Part shown: one piece after another, positions 13,247 to 23,700 of the stretch
Numbering within the stretch: the stretch's first letter is position 1
Layout: the number at the start of each line of letters is the position of its first letter
Assembly: GCA_023238725.1 (NCBI GenBank)
Contig: CM041537.1
Span: forward strand, 30,352,009 to 30,416,008
Source of the DNA: Scortum barcoo
Taxonomy: Eukaryota > Chordata > Actinopteri > Centrarchiformes > Terapontidae
Reading direction: 5' to 3'
Length of the DNA stretch: 64,000 nt
Made by a program: the position numbers and the translations under genes
Notes under the pieces: generated by a model
The model's input: only the letters and a program-made list of their open reading frames with translations
Database searches by the model: none
What the model was told of the DNA's origin: nothing

Positions 13247-15393
13247 CATACATATATGCATGTATGTATGTATGTATGTGTGTGTGTGTCTGACAGCACG
13301 GGACACTTTGCTGTTCTTTGTTCACTGCAGTACTAACAGTAGCTGTAATAGGACAGTAGTACAGCTTCAGTCACAGTTGTAGTAACCGCTGTAGTACAGT
13401 AGTGTTAGCATTAGCAGAGACCTTCCTGCTGACAGTGGTGTTTCAGGCATGTTATAACTGTGATGTAACTCTACATGTGTGTTTTGCAGTGACTCTGGTT
13501 GAGAGCAGTAGCGCCCCCAGTGGGCTGGAACTGGTCAGCTCCTACCAGACCAACAGAGTGGGAGACCCAATGGACCTGGTGGCCCTGGCAGCACAAGTCC
13601 AGAAGGTATGGACCAGGGATGCTGTTCACACTGTCAGGTTACACAGAGCAGCCACTGGTGATGCAGATGGATGTAAGAGTCCTGAAAATACTCTGACTTT
13701 GTTCTTTAGGGAGATGATTTCATTAAAGCCAATGCTTGCAACAAACTGACAGTGATTGCTGACCAGATCAGATACCTGCAGGAACAGGCGAGGAAGGTGA
13801 GTGTCAGCAGACACACTGACTGATTGCCTGATAATTGTTATAAATATATTTTTTAATACTGTAGCTTTTTTTTTAGTTCATCATGCCAGGATGCATAAGC
13901 TGGGCAAATTTAAACCAAAATGTATTTTATATGGATTGTAATCTCTTATACAAGATGAGATCTCTGAGTAATAATGCTTATGTGACCATAATGTAAGTCG
14001 GACCTTATTGGGTTATGCCTCTCTGACCTTTCTGAACTTTTCTATCTGGAAAAGAAAAAGTTTGCATTTGAGAATGTCAGATAACAACACCATGCTTTCA
14101 GTCCAGCACACACGTTGTTGTCTTTCTCTAGGTTTTAGAAGAGGCTAAAAGAGATGCTGACCTGCACCATGCTGCCTGTAACATTGTGAAAAAAACAGGC
14201 AACATGTATTACCTCTACCAGCGGCCATCTGGACAGAAATACTTCTCCATCATCTCTCCTAAGGTCAGAATTGTACTGATAGCTACCAGTGCTGTCAGAC
14301 CGAAGACTGCAAGAAGCCACTTGACTCCACAAAAAAAAAAAAATCCAAAACAGGCGATCTTACCGTGTAACCAAAATTTATGTTCATGAATTTGTTTTAA
14401 ATTTCAAAATTACTGTAACTTGAAAATGTATATTTTTTAACCAAAGCAACTGAAATAAATGAATTAATTGTTAATAAATAATGTGGCATATCGCTAACTG
14501 GCCAACTGCTAATTATATCAGTGAAGGCAAAACAAATATATCTTGATTCTCTCTGTGTGTGTGTGTTTGGGAGACAGAGAAACATGCCTAAAGAACAGAA
14601 CCCACAACTACAAATATTTGTAAGCAACTTTACAAAGAACCCAAAATTACTAATAATAAGCAGACTTGGCAACTGTGATAGATACTGAAATCATCGTGTT
14701 TAACTGCTTTAATGTTATGTCACACTGTTACAGAATGCCAGCACAGTAGCTGTTACTTAACATCCCCTCAGGGACAGTCCTGTAAAGAACATGTGAATGT
14801 CTAACCCAACAACAGGAAGCATTTGAGTGTAATGTTGAGAGTTTAAGGTGTTTGGTGTTCAAAGTTCATGTAACCCAGAAGGAGGCTGATAGTGAGCAGC
14901 CAGATTTTGGATAGTTCGAATTTGGATAGTTGTAACCAAGACAGAGAGCTTAATAAGCTGTCATTAATGGGTTGTCACTTTGTAGTTTATTGGAAGACTA
15001 CTCAGAATTGATTAATTAGTTATATCAACTGTTTCTACTGCTGTCCTTTTTCAGCTATTAATCAACTTATTATGTCATGCCTTAAAGAAATGTATTTGGG
15101 GAGTTGTGGGTTTCTAAGCTAATTTGGCTGAAGGAAAAAGTTTTGTTTTTTCTGTCTTATGCCACCCATCTCATCATAGCATACTGTGTTTCTCATCTCT
15201 TCTGAAGGAATGGGGTCCAAGTTGTCCTCACCTGTTTGTCGGTGCATTCAAACTTCAACATGACATGTCCTGGACCCCCATAGATGAGGTGGAGAAGAGG
15301 GACTCTGAAATCACTATCATGGACAAACTTCTTAGCCAGCAGACTGCTTTACCTCCCTACACAGGACCCAACTTCAAGGGCCTCTCTGATTAA
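13062..15393 (+). CDS. c1orf50: C1orf50 homologue, DUF2452 protein
   Basis: Five coding exons (13062-13110, 13490-13605, 13710-13796, 14132-14263, 15208-15393) join in frame to 189 aa. The product starts MDKTVSLPNQPGAS and contains the conserved stretches DPMDLVALAAQVQK, IRYLQEQARKVLEEA and YYLYQRPSGQKYFSIISP typical of the C1orf50/DUF2452 family. No enzymatic motif, signal peptide or membrane segment is visible. The molecular role of this family is not established to my knowledge. It is head-to-head with P3H1, as I recall for human chromosome 1p34, and this supports both assignments. AATAAA motifs follow the stop at 15413 and again near 16049. Confidence 0.92.
13177..13289. repeat. Compound (TA)n-(TACA)n-(TATG)n-(TG)n microsatellite
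   Basis: About 65 bp of pure TA alternation runs into TACA, TATG and then TG repeats inside C1orf50 intron 1. It is likely length-polymorphic. Confidence 0.95.
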
Positions 15394-15412
15394 AGACTGC
15401 TGAACTGGACTG

Positions 15413-15418
15413 AATAAA
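15413..15418 (+). terminator. Proximal poly(A) signal of C1orf50 (AATAAA)
   Basis: AATAAA lies 20 nt after the stop codon. Further AATAAA copies lie near 15680, 15830 and at 16049-16054, so alternative 3' ends are possible. Confidence 0.4.
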
Positions 15419-16048
15419 GGACCAGGGTTTTAAAAGGACACATGCTGGATGCTAACCATAGTCTTAATGGACCTCAATTTAAACTGGCAAAAATCCAGAC
15501 AGGAATTGGTCTTGCTGATATCAAAGCATCTGTCACAGTGACTTTAGTGCACGATGCACTAAACAATTACTACTAGTTTTTGTTTGAGTACACATCAAAT
15601 GCTGATGTTGAATGGTACAGTTGCAATGTTTTTCTCATCTGGAAAATATCAGATGGGGTGACTCTCGCAGGTCACACAAAATAAAGACTTTTCCTTATGA
15701 GTCTTTACCAAACCTGTTAATCAAAATGTTTGCTCAGTGTTTTCACCAAAACACTTTCTGTTTTCCTCTCCTTGGGCAGGATGTGAATCATGGATATGAT
15801 TAAAAAAAAACAAACATGGACCACCAAAATAAAAAGTTCACAGGATGCCTTAAATGTGTCCTACAGTCTATGTGCAGTTTTGCTCATGGATTTGAACTTT
15901 GATTTTGTATCACTTTATTTTTATAAAGAAGGGAAATACGACTACAATTGTGCCACCTATTCGTTATATATTTCGCAACCCAAGTACGTTTGTCTTTTTT
16001 TTTTTATAGACTGTAAAGAACAAGATGTCAATTGTTTGTTATTTGGTG

Positions 16049-16071
16049 AATAAATGGCAAAATATTTTATT
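16049..16071. terminator. Back-to-back poly(A) signals between convergent C1orf50 and AP5B1
   Basis: AATAAA on the plus strand at 16049-16054 faces a minus-strand AATAAA (TTTATT at 16066-16071). The minus-strand copy is about 180 nt past the AP5B1 stop codon. The 3' ends of the two genes probably meet or overlap here. Confidence 0.5.
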
Positions 16072-16253
16072 TTATACATTTGTTTAATTTCAGATCAAGA
16101 AAATTAAAGTACATTCAATCAAATGTCTTCAGCAATTTAATAATTCATTAATAAGTACAATTAAAGTGCAGACAAAAATTTGTTAAATTTGTTTGATTTG
16201 TTAAAAGTCAGCTTTTTCTCAATTTAAAAACGAGCCAGTAAGATGCATCACAG

Positions 16254-19200
16254 TCAGTGGAGAGTGTTTTCCTGTGAGGATGTGACTGTTACTAGATAAG
16301 AACTAATGTGAGGCAGAAGCTGCCAGTTATCTGTGGTGATGTTGAAGTGCACAGCATCCTCCTCTGACCTGATCCTCAGCAGCATATGAGACTGAGGTGC
16401 GAGGAAGAAAATCACTTTGAACTCTTCTCTATCAGACAGATCTGATAAAAGGTAGGGGAGAAAGTGTTTCTCCACCAAGGCAATCAGAGCTGCCTCCTTC
16501 AGCTGGCAGCAGAACAGGCTGGTAGCACAGTCGGCAGGCTCCTTCTCACTCTCAGAGCTGATTTCATCCCATAAACCTTCAAACAAGCTCAGTTTGTCGC
16601 CTCGTCCCCAGGCCGGAGGAGCAGGCAGCGGCCTGAAGGTGTGCTGGAAGGCCACATGGATGTCTGGCAATACGGTGAGCCAAGAGAGACCGTCCTGTGT
16701 GGTGAAGATGGCACTAGCACGGAGGGTGGTGGGGTAAGGCCGCCTGGGCTTCAGTCTCACCCTCACCTCGGGTGACGGTCTGGCTCTGAACAGACACGGG
16801 ACACTGATGTCACTCAGTTCTTCATAGTGGTCATCTGTGAGGCTGAAGTGGAGGTGGATACTGAAGAGCTGATCAAAGCAGGAGTCATTAGCCTGAATAT
16901 GAGCCAGTCGGTAGTTTAAGGTGATTTCTGAGGCAAAGCTTGGGTCGTCAAACTGAGCTCTGTAGGCTTCCAGTGCTGCGTTGGCCTCTCCTGGGCAGGT
17001 CTCCATCTCATTCTGGTTTCGGTCACTTCCTGTATCACTTTGTGTTTCTTCTCGTGGTTCAAAATGGGCTTCAATCAACCTGAATATCGCTTTCTCCGTT
17101 TGGTGAATGGTTAGCACACCCGTCAGCCCCTCGCTCTCAGCCATGATGCATGACAGCAATCGTTTCTTGACCTGCCGCCCTCCCTCGGATGAAGCCTGTG
17201 CCAACACTCCGGCCAGCTTGTCCCGTGACAGTGTGGTCAGGAGGGTGTAGTAGAGGCGGGCGTGGTCCTGGATGTCTGTGTCACCGTAGCGGCAGGTGAG
17301 ATGCTGCAGAATGTCAGCCAGAGGGATGAGCAGTGAGTCCAGGCTGGGGTGGACAAGAAGGCGGCGGCAAACTCTTAGCAGGCTGTTCCCCAGACGCCAG
17401 TCGCCGCTCACACACAGAGAGGAGGAAGACGGCATGATGACCATGGACAGGAAGCTAAGGGTCCTGTGCTGGGTGATCTCTCCTTCCTCCGCCATGCGAG
17501 CCAGCATCTTGAGGTGCCAGCTGAGGTCTTGTAAGGTGAGCTGGGCCAGTGGGGCCTCTGTGATAACTCCCTGGAGGGCCCTCAGGAGCCGTACAGCCCA
17601 GCTGGATTCAGTGAGCTTGTCCTGGGTCTGGTCGGCCAGGTTGATGAGGCGTGGAGCCAGGCGGGTGTGGCAGAGGTAGAGCTTACACAGCTTTTCCATC
17701 AGGCTGTTAGAGTAGTGCTCCACATGGCAGAAGTAAAACAGGAAGAGGAAAGCAGCTCTGAAGAAGGTAACGTCAATCTCTCGGCTGCCTCCATTTTCCA
17801 CAATGTCTAGCAGTGAGGTGAGGTGTTCGTAAAGGTAGGCCAGCCCCCGGCCCTCCTCCCCCTCCCCTTCCTCCTCTAGGTAGACCAGAGACAGCAGGTT
17901 GAGGCGGGCCAGCATGGTGGCGCTGTCGTTGAACACGGTGGGCACCAGAGCTGAGGCCAGCCGTGGAGTCAGCAGCACAGGGGGGGTCTCGTCACCATCG
18001 CCACAGCTGATTGGCCGGTTCTCGGGAAAGTGCAGGATACAGGCCATGTAGAAAAGCTTCTCGGGCGTACTCAGCAGTGGGTGCTGGGAGAGCACAACCA
18101 GCCGCTTGAGGATGAAAGCTTCGTCTTCCGCGCTGAACAGGCTGTCCGTGAAGGCACACTTCATCAGCAGGGTGGTGTGAAGGAGGCAAACCTGGAGGGA
18201 GGTGAACAAAGATTCACTGTGAGTCCTGAAAATTCATTATCTCACAACTGTACAGGTTAAATTAAAGCTACTGTGTGTAGACGTTTTACTGAAAAATGAG
18301 ATAGTTCCAGTGAAATGAAGACTGGTGCAGTCTATCAGTTTCTCTCTGCCACAGTTGGGGTAGGGGCACAAAGTTGACAGTTTTCTAATCTTACACATCA
18401 GAGTTTTAATGCAGTAGTTATTTGGGAAGAACACTGACTTACTATCTTGCAGACTGTCAGATCAGAGGAGTAAATATAAAGCTGTATGAAGACTAGAAAC
18501 TGGAGGAATCAGCTAGGTTGTCTGAGGACAACAACATCTGCCTAAAAGCACATCTGAAGATCATTAATTAACCCATTACATTTCCTTTACTGGCTGTAGC
18601 TTTATATTTAGCATACAGACACGCGTGGCATCAGCACACATTTATTGCTAAAAATTTGTGTATTTTAGGATTTACATGTATTTTGAAAAAAAACAACAAC
18701 AATTCAAAAACAAAATTCAATATCATTCATAGTCAGTCCACACACCTCACTGTTTTCACTGGAACTCAATGGGGGGGACACTATTTGAAAACAGATATTT
18801 GTTTTTTTTAAATGTCATTTTTCCAGTGCTGGGAGTACCAGTAACTAAATTCTATTCACCTCCATTACAGTAGGGTGGAGGCTGCTTGAGATAAGTGGGG
18901 AAATGTGTCTTTTGTTTAACTGGTGTGAACCTCGACACAAAAACAGTTTATAAACAGCAACAGTGAGTGAAACGTGAGGGAAACTTGGACTCTCCTTTAC
19001 AATTCATTCTGTTTTATACAAACCTCGCTGGTTCCCAGCAGTCGCAGCAGCTGAGCTCTGAATACAGCTGGAGGGACACCAGGCACCATGGCAACCACCT
19101 CTGTCAGTCTATGTAGCAGTGCAGCCTGACACAGAGGCGTGAGGAGGTAGGACTCTTCCAGGAGGGAGGACAAGACTGAGCGCAACTCCTTACAGTCAGG

Positions 19201-19933
19201 CCCCGTCTGCAGGGTTGGCACCGTACCCATGGGGCCCAGGATGAGAGAGGACAGTGCAGCTGAGTCTTTGTTTTTCATCAGGTCAGAGTCCTGCTCTGCG
19301 TCCCATGAAAGTGATGTATTTCCTCCCAGGAGAGCCTTAAGATGCTCAGCACCAGCTCCTGCTTCCTGGGTGAGCTGATACACGGCGTTTCTCAACACCA
19401 AAGTGTGGAGTCCAGCAAAGGATTGGTGAAGCTGGGAGGTTTCCTGCTGCCGCAGGCCACCTAAGACCTCCAGGCGCTGGAAGAGAAGGCCTGGAGAGCA
19501 GGCCTCCAGCTCCCGCAGGCAGTCACAAGCAGTGGCCCGAAAAGAGCGGATAGCAGCATCACCTTGGAGGTCGCTGCTGTCCTGGGCTATCTGAAGGAGC
19601 AGCTCCAGGAAGTCTTGAGACACACGGGAATGACTGCTCACACAGGAAGTGCAGACTAGCACAGAGGTTAGGGCCAGGAGGAGGTGACAACGAAACTGGA
19701 CAGACTTGGGAGGACACTGGGCGAACACCGACATGAGCTCCAGGGCTGTCTCCTCACCCACCGAGTCTGAGGGACACAGCAGGGTCGGGTACTCACACAG
19801 CGGGGACACCAGGAGGACCTGAGGAGGGTGAAATAGCCCCAAAAATAGTACCAAATGCTTAATAAGCAATTACACACACAGAAAACTCGAAATAACACCA
19901 AACTGTCCATCATTCAACCCCATGTACAGATGT

Positions 19934-19974
<41 letters not shown>

Positions 19975-20212
19975 CGCGCGCGCGCTGAATAAGATAACCT
20001 CTGTATCAGGTGATCAGTGTGTGTTGTGTATAGATGTGTCAGAGGGCCTGGGGTTGGCTCGTTTTGTTCACCTTCACGCTGTAGCTGGCTCTGTCGTCTC
20101 GGAGCTCTCGGAGCAGCTCAGCCAGGAAACACTCTGCTGTGGTTCCGGACAGGAAGCGGGTCGGACTGTGACGGAGAACAGAGATCCTGTCGGCCCAGCT
20201 CACCGCCATCAT
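16254..20212 (-). CDS. ap5b1: AP-5 complex subunit beta-1
   Basis: This is the large beta subunit of the AP-5 adaptor, which acts at late endosomes with SPG11 and SPG15. Three coding exons (20072-20212, 19024-19818, 16254-18191) join in frame to 957 aa; the human protein is 878 aa. The start is a tandem ATG pair (20212 and 20209) and I chose the first. Matches to the vertebrate family include ATACDCLRELEACSPGLL, LLTPLCQAALLHRL, SAEDEAFILKRL, DHARLYYTLLTTLSRDKL and the C-terminal TTDNWQLLPHISSYL. The N-terminal two thirds are helical and HEAT-like. The C-terminal third, rich in beta-strand-type sequence, resembles an adaptor appendage region. There is no hinge with a clathrin box that I can see, as expected for AP-5. 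An acidic Glu/Gly-rich insert (EEEGEGEEG) lies in exon 3. It is head-to-head with NUF2. Confidence 0.95.
18192..19023. other. AP5B1 intron 2
   Basis: The stretch between exons 2 and 3 has consistent splice sites at both ends. It holds short A- and T-runs but no recognisable element or gene. Confidence 0.6.
19935..19984. repeat. (CA)n microsatellite followed by a CG alternation
   Basis: About 19 CA units in AP5B1 intron 1 are followed by CGCGCGCGC at about 19976-19984. Alternating purine-pyrimidine DNA of this kind has Z-DNA potential. Confidence 0.95.
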
Positions 20213-20678
20213 CGCTCCAATCCGTGCTAACGCTCGGCGAGAGAGGCACAGTCACACGGTCAGCGATTCATACTGACACTGAAGATCTCCTCCTTCACAT
20301 CCAGACCACAAACACAGACCCACTTCCGCATTGTGTCAGCTGTCATGTCATTTACATGATCGCCCCCTGCTGCCCGGAGTGTGGACCAAAAATGTTTTCA
20401 TTCATGGTTCATCAAACCACCCTCCAAAATCGGACTCAGCTAAGTAAAAGTGCTGTTTATACGTTAGTTTTTTACAGATATACTACAATCAAATGGCTCT
20501 CCCTTAGTGAAGCCAGTTGATTCACGTGCAAGTCACATGATGACTGAAATGACACAGCATATGCATATACACTTGCACTGCTTCACATGGCCGACAGGGG
20601 GCGCAGTTGACAACAGAAGAAGGATAAAACGACCAATCAGATGCGTCGTCTACAAATCAACAAGGAAGTTTGTTTTAA

Positions 20679-20710
20679 GGCGCCAATTTTGTGTCGTCTT
20701 TGAATTTGAA
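20679..20710 (+). promoter_or_regulatory. E2F/CDE-like and CHR-like motifs upstream of NUF2
   Basis: GGCGCCAA at 20679-20686 reads TTGGCGCC on the other strand, an E2F/CDE-type site, and overlaps a CCAAT box at 20683-20687. Tandem TTTGAATTTGAA follows at 20699-20710, 50 bp before the NUF2 start; TTTGAA is the cell-cycle genes homology region (CHR) core. Another CCAAT box lies at 20633-20637. This combination is typical of G2/M genes controlled by DREAM/MuvB and NF-Y, which fits NUF2. The spacing between the E2F-like site and the CHR is wider than the classic CDE/CHR pair. The functional reading is inference. Confidence 0.55.
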
Positions 20711-20759
20711 ACCGTCTTTCTTGTTTCGTCTGTTGTTAATCGGCACCAAATTTGCGACA

Positions 20760-23700
20760 ATGACCGAGAACACCTTCCCTGTGTATAGTGCGGATGCCAT
20801 AGTGAACTTTTACCGAACAGAAGTTCTCACTGGTCAAGAGGCGAAACACTTCACCAAGAGCGACCTGACTCCTGCTCCTAAGGTAACCTGTACCCTGACA
20901 GCAGAGAGATTGTGTTAGAGCGACGCAGGAGGCTAATGTCTGACAGCGGAAAGAGAACATAAAATGTGTGATAAGAGATCTGTTTAACACTGAGTCCAGC
21001 TAAAATAAGGCTCCACGGTCTGTGTGACAGGATTAACTTTAAGAACAGAGCTTTAATATACAACATTTCACGAACTGATAAACTGCTCACTGTGGGCTTC
21101 AAGTCTCACCCTGCGTCCAGAATGAAAACATCCGTGTGAAATGAGTTAATGCTTTATCAGAGCATCACAACACGGTGATGATCACATTAACTGCTGGATG
21201 CTGTCAAACAATAAGCAGTCGTCTTGACGTTTAGAATGAACCCATGTTCAGAGAACATGAAATGTTGAATGTCATAAACCAGTGAAGCCCCATCACTACA
21301 CTAAGAGCAGCAGTGAGGTATTGTAGTTGTGGTAAAGTCATTGGTGATGAATCTGGACAGTGCTGTTAAAATGGGAAAAGTGCTTTCAGACTCAGGTTAG
21401 ACTTCTTTAATGGTTACTGTAATGTTTAGCAATGACCATCACAAGGTGTATTGTGAAGCCAATCCTGTATTAGATTTATATATAAGGACAGTATTTTGTG
21501 TTGTGACAGCCACTTAAAAGAGTTTTCATGTTGAAACTTTAAGTCAGAGCATTTAAGATACCATAACACAGTAGTGACATACATACTGTATGGACATCAA
21601 AAGTCTTCTGTGTTGTGTACTGTAACTCCAAGAAAACTCCAAAGGGAGAAGTTTGTACCAAAAAGTCCTTAACTGTGGAAGATAGTCACTTGTATTAACT
21701 AACTCAGATAGAGCAACATTACTTAGTTGATGAATCCATTAGGCAACAACAACATAGACTGATCTGTGAATTATTTGGACTAAAACAGTGAACATATCTG
21801 ACTCCAGATGGTTTACTGCTTTGCTTGACATATATTATAGTAAAATGGACATCTTGAGTTTTTGGTTATTATTGGGTTTGATTGCTTTAAGTGCTGATTA
21901 TTTTCTCAATTAATAGTTTCGTCTATAAAGTTTTAAAAAGTGGTGAAATGTTCCAGCTGCATTTTCCCCAAAGCCCAAGGTGATGTATTGATTGTTCGTT
22001 TTATTTGGCCGACAGTCCCAAACTCAAAAACATCCGCTTCACAGTCAGATATGAAAGTAAAGCAGCACCAGCACCACATATTTTGGGAACTGAGTGGGAA
22101 CCAGTTGTGCACTGTGCTCGCTGAACCAGATGAGATCATGATCATCACTGAACCATCAGTCCTCTGTGCTCAGATACACTACAGATCAATAATGTAGCGC
22201 TTCCTTTTTCTTTCTTTCAGCCGGAGGCAGTTCAGACGCTGTACATGAGAGTGTTGCATCTCCTGTACCGTTTCAGACCAGAGTCCCACTCCATGGTAAG
22301 TAGTGACATGTAACATACGCCTGTTTGCATCCAAGCCTGCATACCAGGTTCTGAAGAGACTATTGATTTCACTGCAGATTCCAGTTTACAAAAAACAGTA
22401 TTTATGTAGTCACTGATAAGGTGGTGTATGCCACAGATGGAGTCACCTGGTGTCTTTCCTTAATTAAGAGCTTGATATTTCTTGTTTTGCCACAGGTTCC
22501 GCATTTGGAGAACATTCAGTACTCAGTATATCATGAGGGGGCAACTTCTATCATGATCGTCTATATGCGCATGTGAGTGTTCTTTTTTTTTTCTCTTCTG
22601 AAAATGACACAAGATGGTTAAAAGATGTGCTGATGGCTGATAACAAGTTTATGGATATCTTAAGATATGTGTAAGCAAACTAAATACACTGCAATGAAGA
22701 GAGTACATGGATGTTTTTGTTCTTCTTAGTTCAGTTCTTGAAAGGCTACAGCTCTACAGCACATGCGTGTTTCTGTCTGTCGTATATTTCTCCTCATACA
22801 GTACATATATCTAACAACATTGCGTCATCTTTTGTAGGCGGCAGTTTCTGCCTATGTGCTTGATTTACGATTTTTCGCTGAATGATCTTCTAGCTCCAAG
22901 TAAGTATATGATTTTCAATTTAATATTTCCAAAGTGTATGACACAGTCACACATCTGATAACTACATAATGACCTTGTTCTTCCTCTCCAGAAAAACAGA
23001 AGACTCTGACTGTTCTAAGTGCCATCATGAACTTTCTTCACTTCAGGAAGCAGAGAATGGATATGATCTTGGAGAAGCAGGCCAAATTGGTATGTTATGT
23101 TGGTCTGCACAAAGTTGAAGGAGGGGCAGGGGGGATGATCCACTTGAGTTACTGGGAGGCTTTCCACTACAAGCTTCTTTTTCTGACTGACATTTTCACT
23201 GCTGTACTTACGACTGCTGGTAGTAAGCATTACATATCCATATTGTACATATACATATTATAACAGTTTCTCTGTTGTTAGAGGGCAGACATGGACAGAC
23301 TGCAGGCTTACACCAAAGGCAATTTAGAAGCAGAAAAGAAGATCGAGATGCTAACGTAAGTCTTGGATTAAATATATGTGATTTATTAAAAATAAAATTG
23401 GGTGTTGTTGAAGTTCAGCTGCTTTCTTAATGTTTAATATAATTTTGAATGTAATATTTCTGGGTTTTGGACTGTAAGTTAGACAAAACGGCACCCTGGG
23501 CTCTCAGAACACTGAATACATGGAAGGATGAATTGATAATGAACATTTCTATAATATCTAATAGTAGTTATATAATCATCAATAATGGATAATATTTGAG
23601 TTGCAGCCCTAAACTCAGATGAATGAATGGTGATTTTGAAGAAGAAATCCAAACATAATGAAGTGCATGTCCTCTGCAGTGACATGAAAGACAAAAGTTT

